A DNA stretch of 33,872 bases, from positions 1 to 33,872 of the forward strand of contig CAIXWQ010000683.1 of assembly GCA_903923175.1 (NCBI GenBank), in the 5' to 3' direction. Position 1 is the stretch's first letter. Each line of letters begins with the position of its first letter. A model generated the notes under the pieces. It was not told the origin of the DNA. It worked only from the letters and a program-made list of their open reading frames with translations, and did not search any database. The DNA is from an uncultured delta proteobacterium (GTDB lineage: Bacteria; Myxococcota_A; Polyangia; Polyangiales; JADJMO01). Below are positions 15,483 to 23,300 of the stretch, piece after piece. A program made the position numbers and the translations under genes.

Positions 15483-16577
15483 ATGAGCGGAGCCAACGAT
15501 CCCGTCAGCCTCGGCACGATCGCGAAGAACCTCCCACGCGCGATCGATGCGAAGCCGATCTGGGCGCAGCTGAACATCACGTGGAAGTGCAACCTCGATT
15601 GCGGCTACTGCTCCGAGTACGACAACTCGAAGGGGCACGTCGAGACCGCCGAGGCGATCCGTCGCATCGACAAGTGCAAGGATCTCGGCTGCGTCCACAC
15701 CGATCTGATCGGCGGCGAGCCGCTGCTGCACCCCGACATCCTCGTGCTGCTCCGGCACGTGGTCTCGCGCGGCATGACCACCGGCATGACGACCAACGCC
15801 TTCCTGCTCAACGAGGAGCGGCTCAAGGAGCTGATCGACTCCGGCATCGGGCGCATCCAGATCTCCGTCGACGCGGTGACGCCGACCAAGGCGACGCCGA
15901 AGTCGCTGAAGACGCTCGCCAAGAAGATCGAGATGGTCGCGAAGACCGACATCTGGTTCCGCGTGAACACGGTCATCTGCGACGAGACCATCGACGACGT
16001 CGAGGAGGTCGCGCGCTTCTGCTTCGACCTCGGCGTCGGCGTGAACTTCTCGGTCGCGCACGATCGCGGCCGCCTCGTGCGCGGGCCGAACGACGCGCGG
16101 ATCCTCGAGAAGGTCCGCTGGCTGCTCGACCGCAAGCACGAGGGGCGCGCGGTCCACACGCCGTACTACCTGATCCGCTACTACGAAGAGGCGCTCCAGG
16201 GGCGGCCGATGGACTGGACCTGCTTCGGCGGCCAGAAGGCGTTCTACGTCTCGCCCGAGGGGCAGTTCCACTGGTGCTACCACACGCCGGGGCAGGGGCT
16301 CTTCCACGACGTCACGCGCGAGCAGATCGCGCGCAACGACGGCAAGAAGGGGTGCGAGACGAACTGCGGCGTGGACTGCGTGATCCACACGTCGCTCCCC
16401 TACTCGAACCTGGCCGACGTCGCGCGCATCGAGGCGGGCGAGCGCCTCATCGAGCTCGGCACGGCGATCAGCGGGCGGCGCAACTCGGCGATCGCGCCGA
16501 CGGCGACCGCGCCGGCTACGTCGACGACGAAGCGACGGCTTCCGACGGTCGACTCCGGAAGACGTACGCTCGATTGA
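15483..16577 (+). CDS. Radical SAM protein with C-terminal SPASM-like cysteine cluster, function unknown
   Basis: A 364-residue radical SAM enzyme. C36-x3-C40-x2-C43 (CNLDCGYC) binds the SAM-cleaving 4Fe-4S cluster, and GGEPLLHPD is the SAM-contacting glycine motif. The C-terminal part has C247, C265, C291, C295 and C299 around SPEGQFHWCYH and GCETNCGVDC, resembling an auxiliary-cluster (SPASM/twitch-like) domain. Such proteins modify peptides, sugars or lipids by radical chemistry; the substrate is unknown. No small precursor peptide gene is evident nearby, so a ribosomal peptide role is not supported, and the context points to lipid or sugar chemistry. ATG 15483 is chosen for the -10-like element 7 nt upstream. 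The last ~20 residues are low-complexity and overlap the convergent GtrA gene by 62 bp. Confidence 0.9.
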   Translation: MSGANDPVSLGTIAKNLPRAIDAKPIWAQLNITWKCNLDCGYCSEYDNSKGHVETAEAIRRIDKCKDLGCVHTDLIGGEPLLHPDILVLLRHVVSRGMTTGMTTNAFLLNEERLKELIDSGIGRIQISVDAVTPTKATPKSLKTLAKKIEMVAKTDIWFRVNTVICDETIDDVEEVARFCFDLGVGVNFSVAHDRGRLVRGPNDARILEKVRWLLDRKHEGRAVHTPYYLIRYYEEALQGRPMDWTCFGGQKAFYVSPEGQFHWCYHTPGQGLFHDVTREQIARNDGKKGCETNCGVDCVIHTSLPYSNLADVARIEAGERLIELGTAISGRRNSAIAPTATAPATSTTKRRLPTVDSGRRTLD

Positions 16578-17049
16578 GCGGGTAGTTCCAGGCGAGGTAG
16601 ACGAGCGCCGCGACGATCGTCTTCGACGCCACGTAGGGGAGCCCGCCGAAGCGCGTGAAGCCCCACACGCCGCCGGTGTGCAGGGCCGAGGAGCCGAGCT
16701 GCACCAGCAGGAAGCGTCCGAACTGGGCGCCCATGGGGCTGTGCTTGGCGTCGAAGGCCCAGTGCTTGTTGATCGTGAAGTTCGAGAGCGAGCCGACTAC
16801 GGTGCCCGCCCACGTCGCTGCGACGTAGCTGACGCCGGCCAGCTCGGTGAGGCCGACGAGCGCCAGGAAGTCGAGCGCCGTCGTGAAGAGCGACGTGACC
16901 GTGCTGCGCGAGAAGACGAGCAGGTGCGAGCTCGCGCGCGCCGCCTCGGGCCGCCCCTCGGTCGGGTGGCGCGTGGGCGCGCCGAGCGTGTCGAGCGTGT
17001 CGAGCGCCTCGCGGGCGTCGTCGGCGGTCGTGGCGGGGGCGTCGTTCAT
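16516..17049 (-). CDS. GtrA-like four-helix membrane protein
   Basis: A 177-residue protein. After a ~40-residue polar N-terminus come four hydrophobic segments with the GtrA/DPMS-type hallmarks LGSLSNF-like VGSLSNFTINKHWAF and YLAWNYPLNRAYVF. Known relatives help move undecaprenyl-phosphate-linked sugars across the membrane or act in wall or O-antigen glycosylation. ATG (complement of 17047-17049) is chosen because the membrane part follows directly; no strong ribosome binding site is seen. Its 3' end overlaps the radical SAM gene on the other strand by 62 bp. It shares a 252-bp divergent region with the aminotransferase. TATGCT on the minus strand (17082-17087) is a possible -10. Confidence 0.9.
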   Translation of the reverse strand: MNDAPATTADDAREALDTLDTLGAPTRHPTEGRPEAARASSHLLVFSRSTVTSLFTTALDFLALVGLTELAGVSYVAATWAGTVVGSLSNFTINKHWAFDAKHSPMGAQFGRFLLVQLGSSALHTGGVWGFTRFGGLPYVASKTIVAALVYLAWNYPLNRAYVFRSRPSEAVASSST

Positions 17050-17260
17050 GTCGTGGAAACCGCTGGGGGAGGGCGCGGCCGAGCATAGCCGAGCGTGCGG
17101 GGCGCGCCCGTTTCGGCGCAAACCGAGCGGCGCGGGGCCGTCGACCGTGTCCAAGGCTGGGCTACCCGAGGTCCGCCCGCCCATTTCGGCCCGAATCGTC
17201 GCGCGGCGAGGCGCGCCCGGCAGTCCGAACGGCAGAGGCCCGGTACGACGCGACACACGA

Positions 17261-17289
17261 TCGCCATCGCGCGCGAGTTGTCCTACAAA
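17261..17289 (+). promoter_or_regulatory. Candidate promoter for the aminotransferase gene
   Basis: TCGCCA (17261-17266), a 17-nt spacer and TACAAA (17284-17289) give a moderate -35/-10 match within the divergent GtrA-aminotransferase gap. Transcription would start near 17296, just before ATG 17302. Confidence 0.35.
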
Positions 17290-17301
17290 GGGCGCCCCGC
17301 G

Positions 17302-18666
17302 ATGAACGACTCCCAGCCCAAGGCGCAGCGTCCCGAACTGAAGACGGAGATCCCCGGCCCCAAGAGCCGCGCCCTCCGCGCGCGCGAGGACGCCCACATG
17401 GCGCCCGGGCTGCAGGGGTTCGCGCTGATGGCCGGCATCGTCGTCGACGAGGCGCGCGGCAGCACGGTCACCGACGTCGACGGCAACTCGTTCCTCGACT
17501 TCATCGGCGGCATCGGCGTCAACGGCCTCGGCCACTCGCACCCGAAGTACGTCGAGGCGGTGCAGCGCCAGGTGGCGAAGGCGTCGGTCGGCTCGTTCAC
17601 CAGCGAGTCGCGCGTGGAGCTGCTCGAGCGCCTCGCCGCGCACGCGCCCGCCAAGAAGCTGCGTCGGCTGCAGATGTACTCGGGGGGCACCGAGGCGGTC
17701 GAGAGCGCCATGCGCCTCGCCAAGTGTCACACCGGCAAGCACGAGTTCGTGAGCTTCTGGGGCGGCTTCCACGGCAAGACGATGGGCACGCTCTCGCTCA
17801 ACGGCACCACGCTGAAGGAGCACCTCGGCCCGATGCTGCCGGGGCACCACCAGATCCCCTACGCGGACTGCTACCGCTGTCCGCTCAAGCTCGAGTCGCC
17901 GAGCTGCGGCGTCGCGTGCGTCGAGTTCGGCCGCCGGCACCTCAAGGCGCAGAGCGCGGGCTCGATCGCGGCGATCGTCGTCGAGCCGATGCAGGGCACC
18001 GCGGGCAACCTGGTGCCGCCGCGCGAATTCCTGCCGGCCGTGGCGTCGCTCGCGAAGGACCTCGGCGCGCTGCTGATCGCCGACGAGATGATCACCGGCT
18101 TCGGGCGCACCGGCACCTTCTGGGGGATCGATCACTCGGGCGTCGAGCCCGACATCGTCACGATCGGCAAGATGTTCGGCGGCGGATTCCCCGTGAGCGG
18201 CCTGCTCACGACCGACGAGATCTCGAGCGCGAAGCCGTGGTCGAACCCGTCTGGCTCGTCGTCGAGCTACGGCGGCAACCCGCTCGCCTCGGCGGCCGCG
18301 GCGGCCGCGCTGCGCATCATCGACGAGGAGCAGCTCGTCGAGAACTCGCGCGTGGTCGGCGAGACGCTGCTCGCGGCCCTGCGACCGTTCGTGGATCGCT
18401 ACCCGTTCGTCGGCGAGGTGCGCGGCGCGGGGCTCTTCCTCTCGATCGAGCTGGTGCGCGACAAGCGGACCAAGGAGCCGCTCTCGAAGGCCGCGACCAC
18501 GCGGATCTTCCACGAGTGCCTGCGCCGCGGCCTGCTGACGATGGCGTACGCGGCGAGCTTCCGCCTGCAGCCGGCGCTCACGCTCGACGAGGCCACCGCG
18601 CTCGCGGGCGTGGAGATCCTCCGCGAGGTCTTCGACCTCGTGGAGAAGGAGCGCCTCTGGGCGTGA
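17302..18666 (+). CDS. PLP-dependent class III aminotransferase
   Basis: A 454-residue class III (ornithine/4-aminobutyrate type) aminotransferase. Visible features are the N-terminal DVDGNSFLDFIGGIGVNGLGHSHP, MYSGGTEAVESA for phosphate binding, FHGKTMGTLS, VVEPMQGTAG, ADEMITGFGRTG with the PLP-contacting Asp, and Lys290 in TIGKMFGGGFP as the Schiff-base lysine. A cysteine-containing insertion (YADCYRCPLKLESPSCGVAC) sits in the middle, as in some GabT-like proteins. The substrate is not certain: 4-aminobutyrate, another omega-amino acid, or an amino-sugar/polyol ketone given the neighbours. AAAGGG lies 9 nt before ATG 17302; an open frame extends upstream to 17095 but without conserved sequence. 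Confidence 0.93.
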   Translation: MNDSQPKAQRPELKTEIPGPKSRALRAREDAHMAPGLQGFALMAGIVVDEARGSTVTDVDGNSFLDFIGGIGVNGLGHSHPKYVEAVQRQVAKASVGSFTSESRVELLERLAAHAPAKKLRRLQMYSGGTEAVESAMRLAKCHTGKHEFVSFWGGFHGKTMGTLSLNGTTLKEHLGPMLPGHHQIPYADCYRCPLKLESPSCGVACVEFGRRHLKAQSAGSIAAIVVEPMQGTAGNLVPPREFLPAVASLAKDLGALLIADEMITGFGRTGTFWGIDHSGVEPDIVTIGKMFGGGFPVSGLLTTDEISSAKPWSNPSGSSSSYGGNPLASAAAAAALRIIDEEQLVENSRVVGETLLAALRPFVDRYPFVGEVRGAGLFLSIELVRDKRTKEPLSKAATTRIFHECLRRGLLTMAYAASFRLQPALTLDEATALAGVEILREVFDLVEKERLWA

Positions 18667-18731
18667 GTCGGGCGCAGGGGGCCGCGGGCGCAGCCTGCCG
18701 CGGGCGCTGGGCCGTGTGGTATTCGTAGGGG

Positions 18732-19412
18732 ATGGCCCGCCGCGCCCTCGCGCTCCTGCTCGCTGCCACGTCCTTCTCCGCGCTGACCGGTTGCGGCGGC
18801 GTGAACGCGCAGAGCCCGCGCTCGGTGCTCCGCGCGTACGGCGAGTCGCTCTCCGCGGGCCGCGCCGAGGAGGCCTATGGCCTGCTCTCGAAGGACGCGC
18901 GCCAGGGGGTGACGGTCGAGACCTACAAGGTCACGGTCGGGCGCAACAAGGAGGAGTCGGCCGAGCTCGGAAAGCTGCTGCTGCGGCCGACCGACGACCC
19001 CTACGTGACCGCGACGGTGCCGCTCGCCTCGGGCGAGACGGTGACGCTCGTGCTCGAGGACGGCCGTTGGAAGGTCGACGGCGCCGCGCTCGATTTCTAC
19101 TCGCAAGCGACGCCGCGTCAGGCGATCGTCGGCTTCCTGCGCGCGTTCTCGCGCCGCCGCTGGGACGTGCTGATCAAGTACACCCCCGACGCGCACCACG
19201 AGGGGCTGACCGAGCAGCGCCTGAAGGACGCCTGGGGCGAGGGGAAGCCCGAGGGGACGCGCATCGCGGAGCTCGTCGAGGCGATCCGGCAGGCGCTGCC
19301 GACGGCGACGATCGAAGAGACCGGCGACCGCGCGACCATGACCTACGGCTCGGCGGGCGCGGTCGACTTCGTGCGTGAGCACGGGGCATGGAAGATCGAA
19401 GACCTGCGCTAG
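18732..19412 (+). CDS. Lipoprotein of unknown function
   Basis: A 226-residue protein with a lipoprotein signal peptide: basic MARR, a hydrophobic core, and the lipobox LTGC with lipidated Cys21. The mature part contains two similar segments, each with an 'AYGLL/ DVLIKYTPD' helical start followed by a beta-strand ending in 'DGRWKVDG' or 'HGAWKIEDL'. This is typical of NTF2-like or DUF4878-type lipoproteins, so two tandem NTF2-like folds are plausible. No enzymatic residues are recognisable. TATTCG at 18720-18725, 6 nt before the ATG, could be a -10 of the leaderless kind seen elsewhere in the window. The gene is convergent with the LOG-family gene, 12 bp away. Confidence 0.88.
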   Translation: MARRALALLLAATSFSALTGCGGVNAQSPRSVLRAYGESLSAGRAEEAYGLLSKDARQGVTVETYKVTVGRNKEESAELGKLLLRPTDDPYVTATVPLASGETVTLVLEDGRWKVDGAALDFYSQATPRQAIVGFLRAFSRRRWDVLIKYTPDAHHEGLTEQRLKDAWGEGKPEGTRIAELVEAIRQALPTATIEETGDRATMTYGSAGAVDFVREHGAWKIEDLR

Positions 19413-19424
19413 TGGCGCGCGGGC

Positions 19425-20036
19425 TCAGGTTTCGTCGAGCGTGAGCCCGCGCCCCTTCGCGCGCATCGCGTGCGCGCGCGTCAGGCGATCGATCAGCGTG
19501 ACCGGCTCGTGCTCGATCACCAGCGCGTCGAGCTGCGCGCGATCGACGAAGCCCTCCGCCGCGCCGTGCTCGAGCGCCGCGCGCAGCGGCGCGTAGTAGC
19601 CGCCGACGTCGAGCAGGCCGATCGGCTTCTGGTGGATGCCGAGCATCTGCCAGGTGATGACCTCGAACAGCTCTTCGAAGGTGCCGAGCCCGCCCGGCAT
19701 CGCCACGAACGCGTCGGAGAGCTCGGCCATCTTCGCCTTGCGGGCGTGCATGGTGTCGACCACGTGCAGCTCGGAGAGGCCGGCGTGGGCGATCTCGCGA
19801 TCGACGAGCGCCTGCGGGAGCACGCCGATCACTTCGCCGCCCCGCGCGAGCGCCTCGTCGGCGAGCGCGCCCATGAGCCCGACGCTGGCGCCGCCGTACA
19901 CCACGCCGAGGCCTCGCTCGACGAGCAGCGCGCCCAGCGCGCGGGCGAACTCCAGGTACACGGGGCGCGCCCCGTCGCGGGCGCCGCAGAAGACGCAGAC
20001 GCGGCGAACGGGGCGTGGAGCGGTGGACTTGGGCAC
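19425..20036 (-). CDS. LOG-family cytokinin riboside 5'-monophosphate phosphoribohydrolase-like protein
   Basis: A 203-residue Rossmann-like protein of the 'lysine decarboxylase-like' LOG family, which hydrolyses nucleoside 5'-monophosphates to the base and ribose 5-phosphate. The signature PGGLGTFEE is at 114-122, and MHARK at 96-100 supplies the conserved Arg/Lys. The N-terminus shows [10 protein letters not shown] and [16 protein letters not shown]. The only suitable start is GTG (complement of 20034-20036). It is not a decarboxylase despite older database names. Likely roles are purine salvage or housekeeping; nothing ties it to the neighbours. Confidence 0.93.
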   Translation of the reverse strand: MPKSTAPRPVRRVCVFCGARDGARPVYLEFARALGALLVERGLGVVYGGASVGLMGALADEALARGGEVIGVLPQALVDREIAHAGLSELHVVDTMHARKAKMAELSDAFVAMPGGLGTFEELFEVITWQMLGIHQKPIGLLDVGGYYAPLRAALEHGAAEGFVDRAQLDALVIEHEPVTLIDRLTRAHAMRAKGRGLTLDET

Positions 20037-20351
20037 GCGGGTGCTCTCGCGCGGCGCGGGGCGCGCGTCACGTCTCGTCGCCGTGGCCGATCTCGAGGCG
20101 ATCGGGTGCGTGCGCGGGCGCGCGGGCGCACGGGCGCGCGGGCCGACGCGCGCGCCGTGAGCCGCCGTGAGCTCCCGAAGATCCGACCGCGCTCGAAGCG
20201 ACCCCAGTCTTCCCCGACGGTCACGCGCGGCTCGCGCGATCGCGTCGCCGCAGCAAAACCGGCCTCGGCTCAGGCTCCGATCCCGACGCGGTCGAACGCC
20301 GCGTCGGATCGGAGCGCGATCCGGCGGGAACGGGAGCCTGCCGCCTCGTGA
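20037..20351. other. Intergenic region between two minus-strand genes, no gene seen
   Basis: About 315 bp. It holds a low-complexity GCGCGGGC-rich stretch near 20113-20145 and the hairpin annotated at 20255-20314. No ORF with recognisable protein features and no RNA gene were found. Confidence 0.6.
20255..20314 (-). terminator. Putative intrinsic terminator for the large surface-protein gene
   Basis: Arms 20275-20291 and 20299-20314 pair over about 16 bp with one bulged base and a 7-nt loop. On the minus strand a GGTTTTGC stretch (complement of 20255-20258) follows about 16 nt later. The stem is strong, but the T-run is short and distant. It lies 38 bp downstream of the stop at 20352. Confidence 0.45.
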
Positions 20352-23300
20352 CTACGCCATGCGCTTGCGCGCGTAGACCGCCAGCGCGAGCAGGCCGAAG
20401 ACCGCGAGCCGCGCCCCGAGCGGGGAGTCCTCGCCGCGCGCACCCGGCGTGCCGACGCTGCAACTGTTGCTCTGCGCCGCGTCGGGCGGGGACACGCAGG
20501 TGCTCGATGCGACGTCGCACAGCTTGCCGGGCGCGCACTCGCTCGTGGCGCTGCACGACGTGAGGCACGCGCCGAACGCGGGCTCGCACGCGTAGTTCGC
20601 GCAGTCGAACTCGACCGCGTCGTCGGTCGGGCACTGGGCGCCGTGGGCCCGGCAGTACGCGGCGCCGAGGCCGGTCGAGGGGCCCGTGCAGTGGTTGCGC
20701 GCGCACTCGGTGCCCGTGCCGGCCCCGATGCACTGGCCGTTGCCGCCGCAGGTGCCGAGGCACGAGAGGCCCGGACCGCACTCGTTCTTGAGATCGACGC
20801 CGATCGGCTCGAGCGTGCACACGCCCGGGTTCGAGAGGAGCGCGCACGAGTAGCACTGATCTTCGCACGCGGTGTTGCAGCACACTCCCTCGACGCAGAA
20901 GCCGCTCGCGCACTCGCCGTGCTTCGTGCAGCGCTGAAAGCCCGACACCGACGGGACGACGGGCAGCGTCGGCGCGCCGACCTCGGCGATGATCAGGCCG
21001 TCGGCGACATCGACCGACGCATCGGGCGCGGCCTCCGTCGACGCGTCCACCACGTCGGCCTGCGCGTCGGCGTCGGGCGGGGCGTCGGGCGCCGCCTCCG
21101 AGGGCGCGTCGACACCTGCATCGACCGGAGCGGCGATGCAGGTCTTCGTCGTCGGGTCGCACACGCCGCTCGTGCAGTCGCCGTCGCCGAGGCACGAGGA
21201 CTTGCACGCGCTCGCGGAGGCGCAGGCGAGGTTGTTCGCGCAGGGCGTTCCGACCGGCGCGGGGCACGTCGCGGAGGCGCCGTCGCACTGCGCCTGCGAG
21301 AGCACGCCCGAGGCGCAGGTCTTCGTGGCGCAGCTCGAGCCCGCGGCCCGCACCTGGCACGTCCCCTTGGAGCAGACGTCGGCGCATTCGCCGATCGGGC
21401 AGCGCCCGTTCGGATCGGCCATGGCGTCGACCGCCGTGCATTTGCCCGTAGTCCCCGTCAGGTTGCACGCCTGGCACGCGCCGTTGCACGCGACGTCACA
21501 GCAGACGCCGTCGGCGCACGAGCCGCTCGCGCACTCGCCTGCGAGCGCGCAGGAGGCGCCGTTGGCCTTCTTGAGCACGCACGCGCCGCTCGCGATGTCG
21601 CAGGTGCCGACGGCGCAGTCGGCGTCGGCGGCGCACGACGCCTTGCAGAGACCGGAGGCCCCGCACCCGAGGCTGCCGGGGCAGGGGGTCGGCACCGACG
21701 CCGGGCACGACGGGCTCGCGCCGTCGCAGACCGACACCGAGAGCTTGTTCGCCGTGCACGTCGCGGTGCCGCACGCCGTCCCCGAGGGACGCACCGCGCA
21801 GGCGCCCGCGCGGCACATGTCGCTGCACGGCCCCGTCGCGCAGAGGCCGTGCGGATCGGGCGCGCCGTCGACGGGCGCGCACGTCCCGAGCGAGCTCGGG
21901 AGGTTGCACGCCTGGCACGCGCCGCCGCACGCGGTGTGGCAGCACACGCCGTCGGTGCAGACGCCGCTCGTGCACTCGCCGCTCGTCGAGCAGCTCGCGC
22001 CGTCGCTCTTGTGCACGCCACACGTGTGGGTCGCGACGTTGCAGATGCCGCTCATGCAGTCGGCGTCGACCAGACAGCTGGTGTTGCACGTGAGCGCGGA
22101 CGCGCACGCGAGGTGGCCCGGGCACGGCGACGGCGCCGCGGAAGGGCAGGTCGCGCTCGCGCCGTCGCAGGTCGCGGTCGTGAGGACGCCCGCCGAGCAC
22201 GCCGCCGTTCCGCACGACGTGCCGGTGGCCTTGAAGCCGCACGCGCCCGCCTTGCACGTGCTGCCGCACGGGCCGGTCGCGCACACGCCGTGCGGATCGG
22301 TAGCACCATCGACCGCCGTGCAGGTGCCGATCGAGCCCGTGAGGTTGCACGCCTGGCACGCGCCGCCGCAGCCGCTGTTGCAGCAGACCCCGTCGGCGCA
22401 CGTGTTGCTCGCGCACTCGGTGCCGAGCGCGCACGACGCGCCGTTCGCCTTGCGCACGACGCAGTGGCCCGCGGAGCAGCCGTAGCCGCTCGCGCAGTCA
22501 CCGTCGGCCGAACAGGTCGAGTTGCACGCGCCCGCCGTGCAGGTCGCGTAGGGCGCGCAGGTGCGGGCGCCGTGCGGCGCGCCGGTCGCGACGTTCGAAC
22601 AGGTGCCCATCGAGCCGGCGACGTTGCACGCCTGACAGGCCGCGCCGCACCCGGAGTTGCAGCACACGTTGTCGATGCAGAAGCCGCTCTGGCACTGTGC
22701 GTTGCGCAGGCAGGAGGTGCCGATTCCGAGCGCCGTCGTGCAGGCGCCGGCGACGCAGTAGCGGTGCGTGGCGCAGTCTGTGTCGGCGCCGCACGAGCCC
22801 GTCACGCACTGACCGGCCGAGCACGCGTAGCTGCCGCAGGAGCCGTGCGTGCCCTGCGGATCGCCGCTCGCCACGTCGGTGCACGTCCCGACCGAGCCCG
22901 GGACGTTGCACGCCTGACAGACCTTGCTGTTGCAAAGGGAGTTGCAGCAATAGCCGTCGACGCAGGCGCCGCTCGTGCACTCGCCGTTGCGCGAGCACCC
23001 CTGCGCCTGCGCCTTGAGCGGCACGCACTGCGAGCTCAGCGCGTCGCAGTAGTCGCCCGCGACGCACCCCGCGTCGCTGCCGCATTTCGTCGCGCACACG
23101 CCGACGCCCGACGCGTTGGCGCCGCCGCACAGGAACGGCGCGCACGACGGGCCGTGGCCCGCGGGTTGCGCGCCGACGACGGGGGTGCAGACGCCGAGCG
23201 TGCCCGGCAGGTTGCACGCCTCGCAGGGCCCCGCGCAGGCGCGGTCGCAGCAGTAGCCATCGGCCATGATGCCGGTGCTGCAGCTGCCGGGATCGGTGAC

